From Gammaproteobacteria bacterium (GTDB lineage: Bacteria > Pseudomonadota > Gammaproteobacteria > Enterobacterales > Alteromonadaceae), in assembly GCA_018222405.1 (NCBI GenBank), contig JAAFAI010000017.1:1-64000 (forward strand): a stretch of 64,000 nucleotides of DNA, read 5' to 3'. Shown here one piece after another: positions 46,960 through 56,544 of the stretch. Within the stretch, counting starts at the first letter, position 1; each line of letters opens with the position of its first letter. The notes beneath the pieces were generated by a model that worked only from the letters and a program-made list of their open reading frames with translations, had not been told where the DNA came from and searched no databases. The position numbers and the translations under genes were made by a program.

Positions 46960-47288
46960 CTGGCCTGTTGTTGCTCATCAAGGGTTAGCTGGCGCAGATA
47001 TAAAAATAAGGGGAGTCCTAAGGACACCCCGACACAAAGCGTTGCGACAATGGCCAGCCAGCCCTTTTTTATGGCCAGCCGGTTGCTTTCAACCATAATC
47101 AAAGTAATAAGCACCAGCGCAGAAATCACCACATCTAATACAAAGAAACGGCTGATAGGGTTAACCAGTAACTGGTCAAAAAAGAGCGGCAGGTCAACTC
47201 CGTTAGCTATCAGCCAGGGCACAAATTGAGAAAGCGGCAGGGCGGCGCCCAGCACGCTGAAAATCATATACACATGTTTGAGCGACAA
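46956..47288 (-). CDS. DUF2834 membrane protein
   Basis: 110 aa, three predicted transmembrane helices. The pattern YMIFSVLGAALPLSQFVPWL, NPISRFFVLDVVISALV, then GLPLFLYLRQ matches DUF2834. The start codon is TTG with AAGG upstream. Function unknown. It lies 38 bases downstream of the patatin gene on the same strand and may be co-transcribed. Confidence 0.75.
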   Translation of the reverse strand: MSLKHVYMIFSVLGAALPLSQFVPWLIANGVDLPLFFDQLLVNPISRFFVLDVVISALVLITLIMVESNRLAIKKGWLAIVATLCVGVSLGLPLFLYLRQLTLDEQQQAS

Positions 47289-47326
47289 ACCTTCATCCTT
47301 AGGGTTTTCAACTAACGATTGGCGGG

Positions 47327-48799
47327 TTACTCCATAATACCCTCAGGCGTATGATCAAACAATCGGGCCTCCCTGGCTTTCAGCGCCCTGAGTTTACTGC
47401 GCAGGGTTTCGCTTATCCGGGTGTTACGATCAATCACATCCAGTTGTGACCAGGTGGCCCGCTCGCCGCTGGAAATAAGCTCCTGAATACTGCTTAGCGT
47501 TGGGTTGGCAGCCACCTGCATTAAATTGCGTAACTGCTTTTGCGGCAGGATATTGATATTGCCCACATATTGTTGATCAATTATGGAGCGCACTTTGTGC
47601 AGCGCCAGCTTGCTGCTGCGATTAGGCACCAGGTACTCCATGATATCGAAAGCGTAAATGCTATTGGCTTTAGCAAGCTGACGCAGATGGCGAAATGTCA
47701 TGCTGGAAAGTGTTTTCGCCTGAGTCCGTGAGGAGGACAAAAACGGCACCGCCAGTGGATTGGTCTGACTCACAATGCTGTGGTTCACGCCGTATAGTCT
47801 CGACAAACGTTCAAAGGGCAGGTCGGCCATAATCGACCCATCAGCAAAGCGGCGATTGGGAATGTACGGCACAATTGCGCCGCTGGCGGTTTTGGCCTTA
47901 AGCTGCACCGAAGTAAACAGCAGCGGCACCGCACAGGAAGCGCGAATAGATTGCATGATTAATGCGTTAGGGGAGGTCTTGGCATTCAACAGTCTTGAGT
48001 ACTGATGTAAGTCTGCCGGTGATACGGTAACCGTAATATGGCGGCCGGTTTTCTTGTAGGCTTCTTCAAAGGTGGTCAAATCGAACAGCGAGATCAGGGT
48101 ATTTTCCAGTGCCCGGCTGTCGAGTAAGCTTTTACGACCCAGGCCGCCCCATAACCGCCAGTTCTGAAAGTGTTCAAAAATAAACTCTGCACTCAGCGCT
48201 TCGAGTAATTCGTCGTGGGTGCGGGTGCCCAGCATGCCTGCAATAATAGAGCCTGCGCTGGCGCCAGAGATGACGGTAGGCAGCAGGTTCTGCTCATTGA
48301 GTGATTTCACCACACCACAATGGAAAAAGCCCAGCCCGGCGCCGCCGGACAACATTAAACAACTGCGGCCAAAGGCGTGTGCTGTTTCTTCAAAAAACGA
48401 CAGCTTGTCGTAAAAGTCGATATGGTCTTCATCGGCGTGATAAATCTGCTCCAGAGCACTGACAACCTGAGTAATAAACTCTTCAATCAGGTGCTTGGTA
48501 CCAATTTTACAGTGACCAAGTAATTCAGGGTTGGCAATGTTACCTAAATTGCCATGGAGCCCTTCGTGCAAAATCGACATCAGGCCGCTGATATCGTTCT
48601 GACTCTGGGCAAACTTAATGCGCTGCACCCGTTTACGGATCAACCGGTAATCATATAAACGGCAGGGATCTTTCGCCTTCCAGTCATTTGCCCCGGAAAG
48701 CGCGTCATGGGCCTCACAGGCTTCTTTGTATTCCTGATAACTGCCAGCCTGTTCAATGGCTCGTTCCAGTTCGCCCAATTTTGATTGAAATACAGTCAT
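47327..48799 (-). CDS. Patatin-like phospholipase/lipase with N-terminal DUF3336
   Basis: 490 aa. The N-terminal DUF3336 helical region (about 1-135) is followed by the patatin domain. The oxyanion motif is SGGAGLGFFHCG, the nucleophile is in GASAGS, and the catalytic Asp is in FADGSIM. The architecture is like yeast TGL3/4/5 and plant SDP1 triacylglycerol lipases, so it may mobilise neutral lipid or act on phospholipid. Cytoplasmic. This fits the WS/DGAT gene about 2 kb away. Confidence 0.9.
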   Translation of the reverse strand: MTVFQSKLGELERAIEQAGSYQEYKEACEAHDALSGANDWKAKDPCRLYDYRLIRKRVQRIKFAQSQNDISGLMSILHEGLHGNLGNIANPELLGHCKIGTKHLIEEFITQVVSALEQIYHADEDHIDFYDKLSFFEETAHAFGRSCLMLSGGAGLGFFHCGVVKSLNEQNLLPTVISGASAGSIIAGMLGTRTHDELLEALSAEFIFEHFQNWRLWGGLGRKSLLDSRALENTLISLFDLTTFEEAYKKTGRHITVTVSPADLHQYSRLLNAKTSPNALIMQSIRASCAVPLLFTSVQLKAKTASGAIVPYIPNRRFADGSIMADLPFERLSRLYGVNHSIVSQTNPLAVPFLSSSRTQAKTLSSMTFRHLRQLAKANSIYAFDIMEYLVPNRSSKLALHKVRSIIDQQYVGNINILPQKQLRNLMQVAANPTLSSIQELISSGERATWSQLDVIDRNTRISETLRSKLRALKAREARLFDHTPEGIME

Positions 48800-48901
48800 A
48801 CATCCCCCGGCACTGATTTGGTTAATTTCCGGTATTTGCGCCTATACTGGCAGTGTAGAGTGCACAATTAGAATCGGCTAACTAATTTGTTGGACCACGG
48901 T

Positions 48902-48921
48902 AATGACGAAATTACGTCATT
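48902..48921. repeat. Short inverted repeat upstream of the patatin and DUF445 genes
   Basis: AATGACG and CGTCATT form a 7-bp inverted repeat with 6-base spacing in the 253-base divergent gap (48800-49052). It is a possible operator; nothing else was recognised in the gap. Confidence 0.3.
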
Positions 48922-49052
48922 GACAATGCAGCGCAGTGGAATTTGCTTTTCGTTGATCTAAGCCGATGTATAAACAAAGTTAATTTGACCAATACTGCAC
49001 CACAAAGTAGCCTGAGCACTGACAATGATAACAATAGCCTTGTAGCACCAAC

Positions 49053-50264
49053 ATGGAATGGAATGTACAAACCATAAGTTTGCTGTCGATCCCGCTGATT
49101 AGCGCGTTAGTGGGATGGATCACCAACTATCTGGCGGTAAAAATGATGTTTTATCCGCTTAAGTTTGTAGGGATCCCGCCAATTTTTGGCTGGCAGGGCT
49201 TAATTCCGGCCAAACGCCGGCAAATGGCCGAAATTGAGGTAGAGCTGGTGCTCGGCAAATTACTCAGCGTTGAAGAGCTGGCCAGTCGGCTCGACCCCCA
49301 GGAACTCACCAAAGCCATTGAACACCGCCTGCAGCAGGTGGTGCGTAAAATCGTAAACGAAGTGATGGAAGAGTCGGCACCACAGCTATGGGCCGCCTTG
49401 CCGGTGCAGGGCAAAAATCTGGTGTACCGCCGTATAGAAGACGACATCCCTTATGTGGTCAGCAAAATGGTGGAGGATTTCCAGCACAACGTAAATGAAA
49501 TTCTCGATATCAAAGAGCTGGTGGTAGAACAGCTGGTTAACTCCCCGGAGTTGATTAACGAGATATTCCTGCGTTCCGGTGAGCGGGAGTTTCCGTTTAT
49601 TGTGCGTTCCGGTTTTTACTTCGGTTTCTTATTTGGCCTGCCTACTATGGCCTTATGGTACCTTTATCAGGCCTGGTGGATCCTGCCGTTAGGCGGTTTG
49701 CTGGTGGGCTATGCCACTAACTGGATTGCCATCAAAATTATTTTTGAACCCAAGCGCCCGGTGCGTTTTATGGGCTGCACTATTCAGGGCATGTTCCTCA
49801 AACGCCAGAGAGAAGTGTCGCGTGTCTATGCTGACATTATCGAATCCAAGCTGATCAACTCAAAAAATATTACCCATATGATTCTGCACGGCTCCGGCTC
49901 TGCGCAGCTACTGGAACTGATAGAGCTGCATGTAAACGACGCAATAGAACGCTATGTCGCCATCGCGCAGCCATATTTTGCCTTGGGTGTTGGTTCCGAA
50001 AACTACTTCAAAATGAAATCCATGGCGGTTCGGCGGCTATTTGAGGATAGCGATAAATACCTGCTTTACGCTTTTGATTATGCCAATCAGGCCCTGCGGG
50101 TGGGTGACGACTTATGTGAGCGTCTGCAAGCTCTGCGCTCAGAAGAATTTGAAGGGGTATTGCGCCCGGCCTATCAACAGGATGAGTGGAAACTGATCAT
50201 TACCGGGGCATTACTTGGCATGGCCGCGGGTGTTGCACAACTTTACCTGCTGATGATGGGTTAG
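49053..50264 (+). CDS. DUF445 membrane protein
   Basis: 403 aa. An N-terminal membrane segment runs into GWITNYLAVKMMFYP, and a related pattern recurs in the middle (VGYATNWIAIKIIFEP), the repeated NYLA/NWIAIKI signature of DUF445. A last hydrophobic helix ends the protein. Related YheB-like proteins have unknown function. It heads a probable operon with a TetR regulator (12 bases after the stop) and WS/DGAT. Confidence 0.88.
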   Translation: MEWNVQTISLLSIPLISALVGWITNYLAVKMMFYPLKFVGIPPIFGWQGLIPAKRRQMAEIEVELVLGKLLSVEELASRLDPQELTKAIEHRLQQVVRKIVNEVMEESAPQLWAALPVQGKNLVYRRIEDDIPYVVSKMVEDFQHNVNEILDIKELVVEQLVNSPELINEIFLRSGEREFPFIVRSGFYFGFLFGLPTMALWYLYQAWWILPLGGLLVGYATNWIAIKIIFEPKRPVRFMGCTIQGMFLKRQREVSRVYADIIESKLINSKNITHMILHGSGSAQLLELIELHVNDAIERYVAIAQPYFALGVGSENYFKMKSMAVRRLFEDSDKYLLYAFDYANQALRVGDDLCERLQALRSEEFEGVLRPAYQQDEWKLIITGALLGMAAGVAQLYLLMMG

Positions 50265-50275
50265 GGCAGAGCGTT

Positions 50276-50944
50276 ATGGCCAGTAAAACCGCAGAACGTA
50301 TCCTTGCCGCCGCACTTACCTTGTTTAACGAACAGGGTGAAAACGCCGTTACCTCGGTGGATATTGCCATGGAGCTGGATATCAGCCCCGGTAATCTGTA
50401 CTACCACTTTAAGGGCAAAGAGCAAATTATTGATGGCCTGGTGCACTGGTACAGCGAAGCCATGCAAACCTTGTTGCGCCCGGCCACACTGGAAAAAGTG
50501 CAGGCCGAAGATTTCTTTTATTTCATTGCTATTGTGCTGGATAAACAACAGCTTTTTCGCTTTATGTATCGCAGCCCGGCCGATCTGGCCGAGAAATACC
50601 CCAAAGTAAAACACTGGCATAAGCAGCAAATCAGACAACTGGAATCGAGTTTAACCAAGCTGTTATTGCGTTTTGCGGCGCAGGAAGCACTGCTCGCCAG
50701 CCCCGCCGAGCAGCGCCTGATGGTGGACTTAATTATAATGATCCTGACTCAGGCAAATCAGTACGACGACCTGCGCAATAATGATGATCCCCAGGCGCAA
50801 AAGTTTCATGCCCTGAGCCTGATGATGACAGCGCTACTGCCGCGCTTTCGTTTGCAGGAAACAACTGTGGTTCAGCTACGTAAAGCCATTGAGCATCACT
50901 CCATGGCGAATCTCACGTTACCGGCCGCCAGGGGGGATACATGA
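50276..50944 (+). CDS. TetR-family regulator
   Basis: 222 aa. The N-terminal helix-turn-helix (ILAAALTLFNEQGENAVTSVDIAMELDISPGNLYYHFKG read as two parts, about residues 7-46) is clear, with a helical ligand domain after it. The start at 50276 follows the DUF445 stop; an in-frame extension into the upstream gene is rejected. Its last 4 bases overlap the WS/DGAT start (ATGA), so it may control that operon and sense an acyl ligand, by inference. Confidence 0.88.
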   Translation: MASKTAERILAAALTLFNEQGENAVTSVDIAMELDISPGNLYYHFKGKEQIIDGLVHWYSEAMQTLLRPATLEKVQAEDFFYFIAIVLDKQQLFRFMYRSPADLAEKYPKVKHWHKQQIRQLESSLTKLLLRFAAQEALLASPAEQRLMVDLIIMILTQANQYDDLRNNDDPQAQKFHALSLMMTALLPRFRLQETTVVQLRKAIEHHSMANLTLPAARGDT

Positions 50945-52383
50945 GCCAGAAACTGTCTTTTCTGGACCGTTCGTTCTGGATCACCGAGTCTAAAGCGAAT
51001 CCCAAGCATGTAGGTTGCCTGCAACTACTTGAAATGCCCGAGGGCAGCGATCCCAAAGCTTATGTGAGCGCGCTACATGAGGAAATGCAGGGCTTTGCCC
51101 GGGCCTGCCCGCCGTTTAACTGCCGGGTCAGAGCTGTGGCTATCTGGCCGCTGGGGTTACAGCCCGTGAAGCACATGCAAATGGACTATCACGTACAACT
51201 TCATCAGGTAGACGATGTGCACAACCGCCAGGCACTGGACGAGTTTATTGCCCGCATGCATGAAACCCGGCTAGACCACGACAGGCCGCTCTGGCAGTAC
51301 CATTTTTTATATTCTCCTTCACAGCAGGTATTTGCTATTTATGCGCGGGTCCATCATATGTATGGCGATGGCGCTACCCTGGTACGTTGGTTTCAGGCCG
51401 GTTATCTGGATGAGCCGCAAAGTACCGGCTTTGTGCCGGTATGGGCTTTAAAGCGGCTCAGGCATCAAAAACGCCAGCAGTACAAGCGCATGAAACGTTT
51501 CTGGGTAAGCCTGTGGGAAACACTGCTTACCGGTAAGGACTTGCTGGTGATTTTTACCCGTTTATTGTTACGTCTTATCCGCATTAACCGTCATTACATG
51601 CCCGTGCCCTTTACCGGTACCCGTACCGTACTTACCGGTCAGGTTAAAGCGGGACGGGCAGTGGCAACCTTTGATTTGGATTTTGCCCGCGTGCAGGCGC
51701 TGGCCCGACGTACCAGAGCATCGGCCAACGAAGTGCTGCTTACCGCTTTTGATATTGGCATACACCGCTTATTACAGGATCACGGTCATGTTTTTACCCG
51801 TGCGCTGTATACCAATATGCCCATCAATTTAAGAAAGCCCGGCGAAAAAACTACCGGCAATCGCATTGCCATTGTACCGGTGCAGTTGGCCCATGATGAA
51901 AGCGATCCTTACCTGCGGCTGCGGCAGATTATCTATCATCATCGTATTGTTAAGCAGGCTGCCCAGCGGGCCAGGCCTTCCGCTTTCAGCGGTTATACCA
52001 TTGTTATCCAGGCCATTGCGCTGGTATTTGAATGGCTGCACATTTCAGACTGGGTAAAGCCCATTGCTAATGTGCTGGTATCAAATATTCCAGGCCCTAA
52101 GCAACAAAAGTACTTTAAAGACAGTAAATTGCTCGCCTGTTATCCCATTTCAACACAAACCCCGGGAGGCGGCGTTAACATCACCCTGATGACGTATAAC
52201 GGTACGGCCAATATTGGAATGGTGTGTTGCAATCAGCAGATTAAATCGTTGCAGCCGCTGGCGGAGTACTGCCGAGAGGCTTTCGACATGCTGGAAGCCA
52301 GCATTGACGATCCGAGCCTGAGTATCGACGACATTGGTGAGCACAGTGACGAGGTGCCACTTTCCATTGTCAGCGATCACTAG
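50941..52383 (+). CDS. Wax ester synthase / diacylglycerol acyltransferase (WS/DGAT)
   Basis: 480 aa. The catalytic HHxxxDG motif is HHMYGDG (138-144). Other WS/DGAT blocks are PLWQYHFL, the central NEVLLTAFDIG, and the C-terminal VSNIPGPKQ. It transfers acyl from acyl-CoA to fatty alcohols or diacylglycerol, forming wax esters or triacylglycerol at the membrane. Translationally coupled to the TetR gene. Together with the phasins and patatin it points to neutral-lipid storage. Confidence 0.92.
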   Translation: MSQKLSFLDRSFWITESKANPKHVGCLQLLEMPEGSDPKAYVSALHEEMQGFARACPPFNCRVRAVAIWPLGLQPVKHMQMDYHVQLHQVDDVHNRQALDEFIARMHETRLDHDRPLWQYHFLYSPSQQVFAIYARVHHMYGDGATLVRWFQAGYLDEPQSTGFVPVWALKRLRHQKRQQYKRMKRFWVSLWETLLTGKDLLVIFTRLLLRLIRINRHYMPVPFTGTRTVLTGQVKAGRAVATFDLDFARVQALARRTRASANEVLLTAFDIGIHRLLQDHGHVFTRALYTNMPINLRKPGEKTTGNRIAIVPVQLAHDESDPYLRLRQIIYHHRIVKQAAQRARPSAFSGYTIVIQAIALVFEWLHISDWVKPIANVLVSNIPGPKQQKYFKDSKLLACYPISTQTPGGGVNITLMTYNGTANIGMVCCNQQIKSLQPLAEYCREAFDMLEASIDDPSLSIDDIGEHSDEVPLSIVSDH

Positions 52384-52418
52384 TAGCATTGCCGCTCCTG
52401 TTTTACTGAGGTATTCCC

Positions 52419-53243
52419 ATGTGGCGTTGTCCGCTTTGTCAGCAACCATTACACCAATCGATGCGCACCTGGCGGTGTGAAAATCGTCATGCCTTTGATG
52501 AGGCCAAATCCGGCTACTTAAACTTACTGCCGGTGCAGAATAAAAAGTCCAAACAGCCCGGTGATGACAAAACCATGGTCAATGCCCGCCGCCAGTTTCA
52601 TGATGCCAAAGGCTATGAGCCGCTAATGGCAGCGCTTACTGAGATAATTCTGCAGCACTCTTCAGAGCGGTCTGATGTTCGCCTATTTGATGCCGGTTGT
52701 GGCGAGGGCAGTTATCTTGGCTATATTGTACGCGCGCTAGAGAATGCTGAGTTAAGAATTAACGCATCGGGTTGCGATATTGCTAAACATGCTGTCGATT
52801 TGGCGGCTAAGCGCTACAAAAACTGTCATTTTGCGGTAGCCAGCAGTGCTCATCTGCCGCTTGATGATAATTCGCAGGATGCAGTGCTGCAGGTATTTGC
52901 CCCGGGCAGCAATAGCGAATACCAAAGAGTGGTTGCACCAGGCGGCCTGCTGATAGCAGTCGACCCCGCGGAGGATCACTTATGGTCTATCAAACAGGCC
53001 ATTTACGATAATCCGCGTCAGCACAAAGTAGAATTCGCCGAACGCGCCGGATTTAGTCAGCTCATCGAGCAACGGGTGAGTTTTACGGTGGATTTATCCG
53101 ACCTGCAAACCCGCCAGGGACTGCTTGAGATGACCCCTTACTACTGGCGTTTACCGCAGGATGAGGCTCAGGCCAGGTTCGCCGATTTACAGCAGGTGGA
53201 AGCGGATTTTGTTATTCACGTTTGGCAACGGGAACACAGTTAA
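52419..53243 (+). CDS. rlmA: 23S rRNA (guanine-N1)-methyltransferase RlmA
   Basis: 274 aa. The N-terminal zinc finger is WRCPLCQQPL with C4, C7, C20 and H24. SAM motif I is LFDAGCGEGSYLG, and the C-terminal region includes MTPYYWR. It methylates G745 (RlmA-I type) in 23S helix 35 of gram-negative bacteria. It stands alone between WS/DGAT and a DUF3291 gene. Confidence 0.92.
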   Translation: MWRCPLCQQPLHQSMRTWRCENRHAFDEAKSGYLNLLPVQNKKSKQPGDDKTMVNARRQFHDAKGYEPLMAALTEIILQHSSERSDVRLFDAGCGEGSYLGYIVRALENAELRINASGCDIAKHAVDLAAKRYKNCHFAVASSAHLPLDDNSQDAVLQVFAPGSNSEYQRVVAPGGLLIAVDPAEDHLWSIKQAIYDNPRQHKVEFAERAGFSQLIEQRVSFTVDLSDLQTRQGLLEMTPYYWRLPQDEAQARFADLQQVEADFVIHVWQREHS

Positions 53244-53327
53244 ACTGAAATTTTGTGTGCGCTGTATATTGTGTAATCAGATACCAGCCCACATAGTAAA
53301 GAGGTGCCAGTAAGTTAAGGAAAACCC

Positions 53328-53762
53328 ATGCATCTCGCCCAACTCAACATCGCCAGACCCAAATTTCCCATGGATTCCATAGGGATGGCTGATTTTGTGA
53401 ATAATCTCGACCCGATAAATACGGTGGCTGAAAACAGCCCGGGATTTATCTGGCGCTTAAAAGACGATTCCGGTAACGCCACCAGTATTCCTATTTTTAA
53501 TGATCCTGAGCTGATCGTAAATATGTCGGTATGGCAGGACGTTGCCTCGTTAAAGCAGTTTATGTTTAAAACCCACCATATTGATTTTCTGAAACGCAAA
53601 AAAGAATGGTTTGTGCCTCTCGATAGCGCGTCCTACGTGATGTGGTGGATAGAAGAAGGGCATATTCCAACGGTGGCGGAAGCCGAGGAACGCTTACTTC
53701 ATCTTCGTGAGCACGGAGAAAGTGATTATGCGTTCAGCTTTAAGTACAGCTTTAATAAATAG
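53328..53762 (+). CDS. DUF3291 domain protein
   Basis: 144 aa, monooxygenase-like (ABM) ferredoxin fold. Family signature: HLAQLNIARPKFPMDS at the start, ENSPGFIWRLKDD, then NMSVWQDVASLKQFMFKT and HIDFLKRKKEWF. A catalytic role is not established. It is monocistronic. Confidence 0.85.
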   Translation: MHLAQLNIARPKFPMDSIGMADFVNNLDPINTVAENSPGFIWRLKDDSGNATSIPIFNDPELIVNMSVWQDVASLKQFMFKTHHIDFLKRKKEWFVPLDSASYVMWWIEEGHIPTVAEAEERLLHLREHGESDYAFSFKYSFNK

Positions 53763-53765
53763 AAT

Positions 53766-53802
53766 GGTTATCGACCAGCCCCTGAGGGTCAGGCCGATAA
53801 CC
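53766..53802. terminator. Hairpin at the convergent DUF3291/amidohydrolase junction
   Basis: GGTTATCG pairs with CGATAACC, with further inner pairing (CC/GG, CCC/GGG). It lies between two convergent stops. No T-run is present, so function as a terminator is only suggested by position. Confidence 0.45.
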
Positions 53803-53827
53803 GACGTTGAATTGCTTAGTTGTTAGC

Positions 53828-55213
53828 CTAACGTTTACCAAAGTCGCTCAGTAAAGCCTCATCGACGACGCCGTTATGCTTAAATATAACGCCATCTTTC
53901 ATGACCATGTCGACATCACGCACTAAATTCATATATTTAAGTACATTGCCACGCACGGCGATGATATCGGCTACCTTACCCGGTGTTACTGAGCCATAAC
54001 GGTCCTGCACACCCATCATTACCGCCGGCCAGTACGTTGCTGCACGCAGTGTATCCATGGCGTCAAATCCCATGTCATGCACCCATACTGCCATTTCCTG
54101 CCAGGTAGACTGACAGTGAAACTTCATTGGGATCCCGGAATCGGTGCCCACCAGCATCATCACACCCGTTTGCTTTAACTGGTTAATTTTATTTCGAATG
54201 GTGGGGGTTCTGAGCGGTGTAAGCTGCATGTAATTGAGATGCCCGGGTTTGGCAATTGACTGTTTTATATCGGCAATGGTGTCGTCTTTTAAGCCACGCT
54301 TCCAGCAAGCGTCGTCGAGTTCTTCCGGGTTAGCCACCAAGTCGGGATAGGTAAATAACCCTTCCATGGTCGGGGTCCAGAACAATAATCCGTCGAAAAT
54401 GCCGGTGGCGGTGCGCTCTACCAGCGTATCCAACACGTCCTGTGGGTATCCCGGCGCGGTGGTAAGCCCGGTATGTTCAAAATTATCAATGCCGATTTCT
54501 ACGCCGACGCGAATTTCATCCGGTTTGTGCGCATGGGCGACTACTTTCATGTTGAGTCGATGGGCTTCGTCTACAATAGCCTGAGCTACCGGGCGGGGCA
54601 TATCGTCATGATCGATGAGCTTAACGATCTCCATGCCGGCGTCGTGCAGGCGATTCACTGCGGCTTTTGCCTCGCTCTCGGTGGTTACTTCCCAACGATA
54701 GTGTTTTTGCCAGTCCTGAACCTCGGCCTGTAGGAAAGGCCCTGAGGTGTAAAGCGTGGGACCGGGGATCTCGCCGTTGGCAAGTTTTTGCTTAATGGCT
54801 ACAGAGTCCTCAAGGGGCGCCCCCAGATCGCGAACACTGGTGATGCCGGCAAGCAGCAACTGCACTAGTGAGGCTGGCATAATCTCATCCACCTGGCGGT
54901 CGCGATAAGCTTTTTGCCAGTGAGTATAGTTGGCGTGGCCGGTAAGCATAATGTGGGCATGGCTTTCCCATAAACCAGGCAGCACGTCGTGCCCCTCGGT
55001 GGAGACTACACGATAGCCTGCGGGCACGGGTAATGAATCCACCGTGCCTACCTCTTCGATAATACCGTCTTTTACCAGTATCACGCTATTGTGCAGCGGG
55101 CGTTCGGCGGTGCCGTCGATGAGTCTACCACCGACCAGGGCGATATTTTCTGCCTTTGATGGCATACCGGTTAGCAGGCCGGTTAACAAAGTTAGTGTCG
55201 TTAGTAACCGCAT
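53828..55213 (-). CDS. Exported amidohydrolase (imidazolonepropionase-like)
   Basis: 461 aa with a signal peptide (LLTGMPSKAEN). Metal-dependent amidohydrolase superfamily: HxH is H85/H87 (ESHAHIML). Later metal residues lie in VVAHAHKP and FEHTG, and the final Asp is in GTDSGIP. The C-terminal MKDGVIFKHNG beta-part is normal for the family. Exported members include prolidase-like and Xaa-Arg dipeptidases; the substrate here is not predictable. Confidence 0.88.
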   Translation of the reverse strand: MRLLTTLTLLTGLLTGMPSKAENIALVGGRLIDGTAERPLHNSVILVKDGIIEEVGTVDSLPVPAGYRVVSTEGHDVLPGLWESHAHIMLTGHANYTHWQKAYRDRQVDEIMPASLVQLLLAGITSVRDLGAPLEDSVAIKQKLANGEIPGPTLYTSGPFLQAEVQDWQKHYRWEVTTESEAKAAVNRLHDAGMEIVKLIDHDDMPRPVAQAIVDEAHRLNMKVVAHAHKPDEIRVGVEIGIDNFEHTGLTTAPGYPQDVLDTLVERTATGIFDGLLFWTPTMEGLFTYPDLVANPEELDDACWKRGLKDDTIADIKQSIAKPGHLNYMQLTPLRTPTIRNKINQLKQTGVMMLVGTDSGIPMKFHCQSTWQEMAVWVHDMGFDAMDTLRAATYWPAVMMGVQDRYGSVTPGKVADIIAVRGNVLKYMNLVRDVDMVMKDGVIFKHNGVVDEALLSDFGKR

Positions 55214-55383
55214 TGTTTTTCCTTATTCTGGTTATCCTGATTTACGGTATGCTCACCAATTAAACAAATCAATGTTTTCTTTATAGATATTAATGCAGGC
55301 GCTGGGAAGCTCAACAGAGCAAATGCATCAGCCGTCAGTACTGCCCGACTGATGCCTGCTATTAAGCACCGCTATCGATAACC

Positions 55384-56424
55384 TTAACGGCCTTTAAACT
55401 TACGCGACTCTTTTTGCGAAAAGTTCACAAACCGGGTAAAGGCTTTATCTTTAGCCCTTTTCTGAGCCAGAGAGGCAGAGTTAAGCGCATCCTCGCGGAG
55501 TAATTTGTGGTAGTTGACAAGGCGCCGCGAGTCCAGTGAGCCTTGTTCAACGGCGGCCTGCACTGCGCAACCGGGCTCCTGATCGTGCTGACAGTCGGCA
55601 AATCGGCACGCTTCAGCTAAGCACTGGATATCGGCAAACGCCGAGACAATACCCTTATGACAATCGGCTAACTGTAATTCCCGCATACCCGGTGTATCGA
55701 GAATGAGTCCGCCCTGTGGTAAGGGAAACAGTGAGCGTCCGGTAGTGGTATGACGTCCTTTGGCATCATCCTCACGAATCTCCTGCGTCGACTGACGGGG
55801 TTCACCCAGTAAGGTATTGGTAAGCGTTGATTTGCCGACCCCGGAAGAGCCAAGCATGACCACCGTATTACCGGGTTTGAGCCAGTCGCCCAGAGCATTC
55901 ATGCAGCTATTTTCCAGCGCGTTAACGGTGACCACCTGCAGCTGTTTATCAATGCGGCGGACATTGTCGCGCCAGCTTTCGGCCTCATCAGTCAGGTCTG
56001 CTTTGGTTAACACTACCACCGGTTCTGCGTCGGCCGCTTGTGCGAGTGCCAGGTAGCGCTCGATGCGGTTGGGATTAAAATCCTCATTCATCGAACAAAC
56101 GATAAATGCGGTGTCCACATTAGCCGCAATTAACTGCCATTCATGACCGGTGCCGGCTGATTTGCGTTTAAAGCAGCTGTACCGCTCGAGCGAGCGCACA
56201 AACTGTTTATTCTCGTTCAGCAGTATCCAGTCACCAACGACCAGAGGTGGCATGGCGGGCGTGATTGGCAAAGTAAAGGCATGCGAGTCCGCAGCTACGG
56301 TCAGCTGAGATTTATGTTGTTCAGTGACTCTGACAGGGGTTATTTGATCCCACTCTTCAAGAGTAAGTTGTTGCTGGAAAAAAGGTCGCCAGCCCATGGC
56401 GGCGAGACGTTGAAAATTAGTCAT
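55384..56424 (-). CDS. rsgA: Ribosome small-subunit GTPase A, second type (YjeQ/EngC family)
   Basis: 346 aa circularly permuted GTPase. An N-terminal OB-like part is followed by G4 TKAD (140-143) preceding G1 GSSGVGKST (192-200), and a C-terminal zinc motif CRFADCQHDQEPGC. It lacks the basic N-terminal tail of E. coli RsgA and starts MTNFQRLAAMGW, so it may be a paralog rather than the canonical rsgA. It acts in late 30S maturation. Its upstream region has a 12-codon ORF and stacked hairpins; an AAGGG ribosome site lies 6 bases before the ATG. Confidence 0.87.
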   Translation of the reverse strand: MTNFQRLAAMGWRPFFQQQLTLEEWDQITPVRVTEQHKSQLTVAADSHAFTLPITPAMPPLVVGDWILLNENKQFVRSLERYSCFKRKSAGTGHEWQLIAANVDTAFIVCSMNEDFNPNRIERYLALAQAADAEPVVVLTKADLTDEAESWRDNVRRIDKQLQVVTVNALENSCMNALGDWLKPGNTVVMLGSSGVGKSTLTNTLLGEPRQSTQEIREDDAKGRHTTTGRSLFPLPQGGLILDTPGMRELQLADCHKGIVSAFADIQCLAEACRFADCQHDQEPGCAVQAAVEQGSLDSRRLVNYHKLLREDALNSASLAQKRAKDKAFTRFVNFSQKESRKFKGR

Positions 56425-56442
56425 AACTAACCCTTAACTAAC

Positions 56443-56490
56443 GTTAATGTTTTCATTAAGGGGGCAAAAGGCCCCGGCATTAGTACCGGG
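56443..56490 (-). promoter_or_regulatory. Overlapping hairpins in the rsgA leader
   Basis: Three small stems lie between the leader-ORF stop and the rsgA start: CCCGG/CCGGG (56473-56490), GGGGC/GCCCC (56461-56475) and TTAATG/CATTAA (56444-56459). The first two share 56473-56475 and cannot form together. None is followed by a T-run, so transcription termination is not the obvious role. Confidence 0.5.
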
Positions 56491-56505
56491 CAGTAAAAAG
56501 GCGGT

Positions 56506-56544
56506 TTAGTTAGCCCATAGCCCGGTCAGGGTGACGACAATCAT
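56506..56544 (-). CDS. Candidate 12-codon leader ORF upstream of rsgA
   Basis: Minus-strand ATG at 56542-56544 encodes MIVVTLTGLWAN and a TAA stop. A perfect AGGAG ribosome site lies 7 bases before the ATG. The last sense codons and stop (CTAACTAA) are complementary to the TTAGTTA repeats that flank the rsgA ribosome site and cover the first base of its ATG. This suggests translational attenuation, but expression is unproven. Confidence 0.45.
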   Translation of the reverse strand: MIVVTLTGLWAN

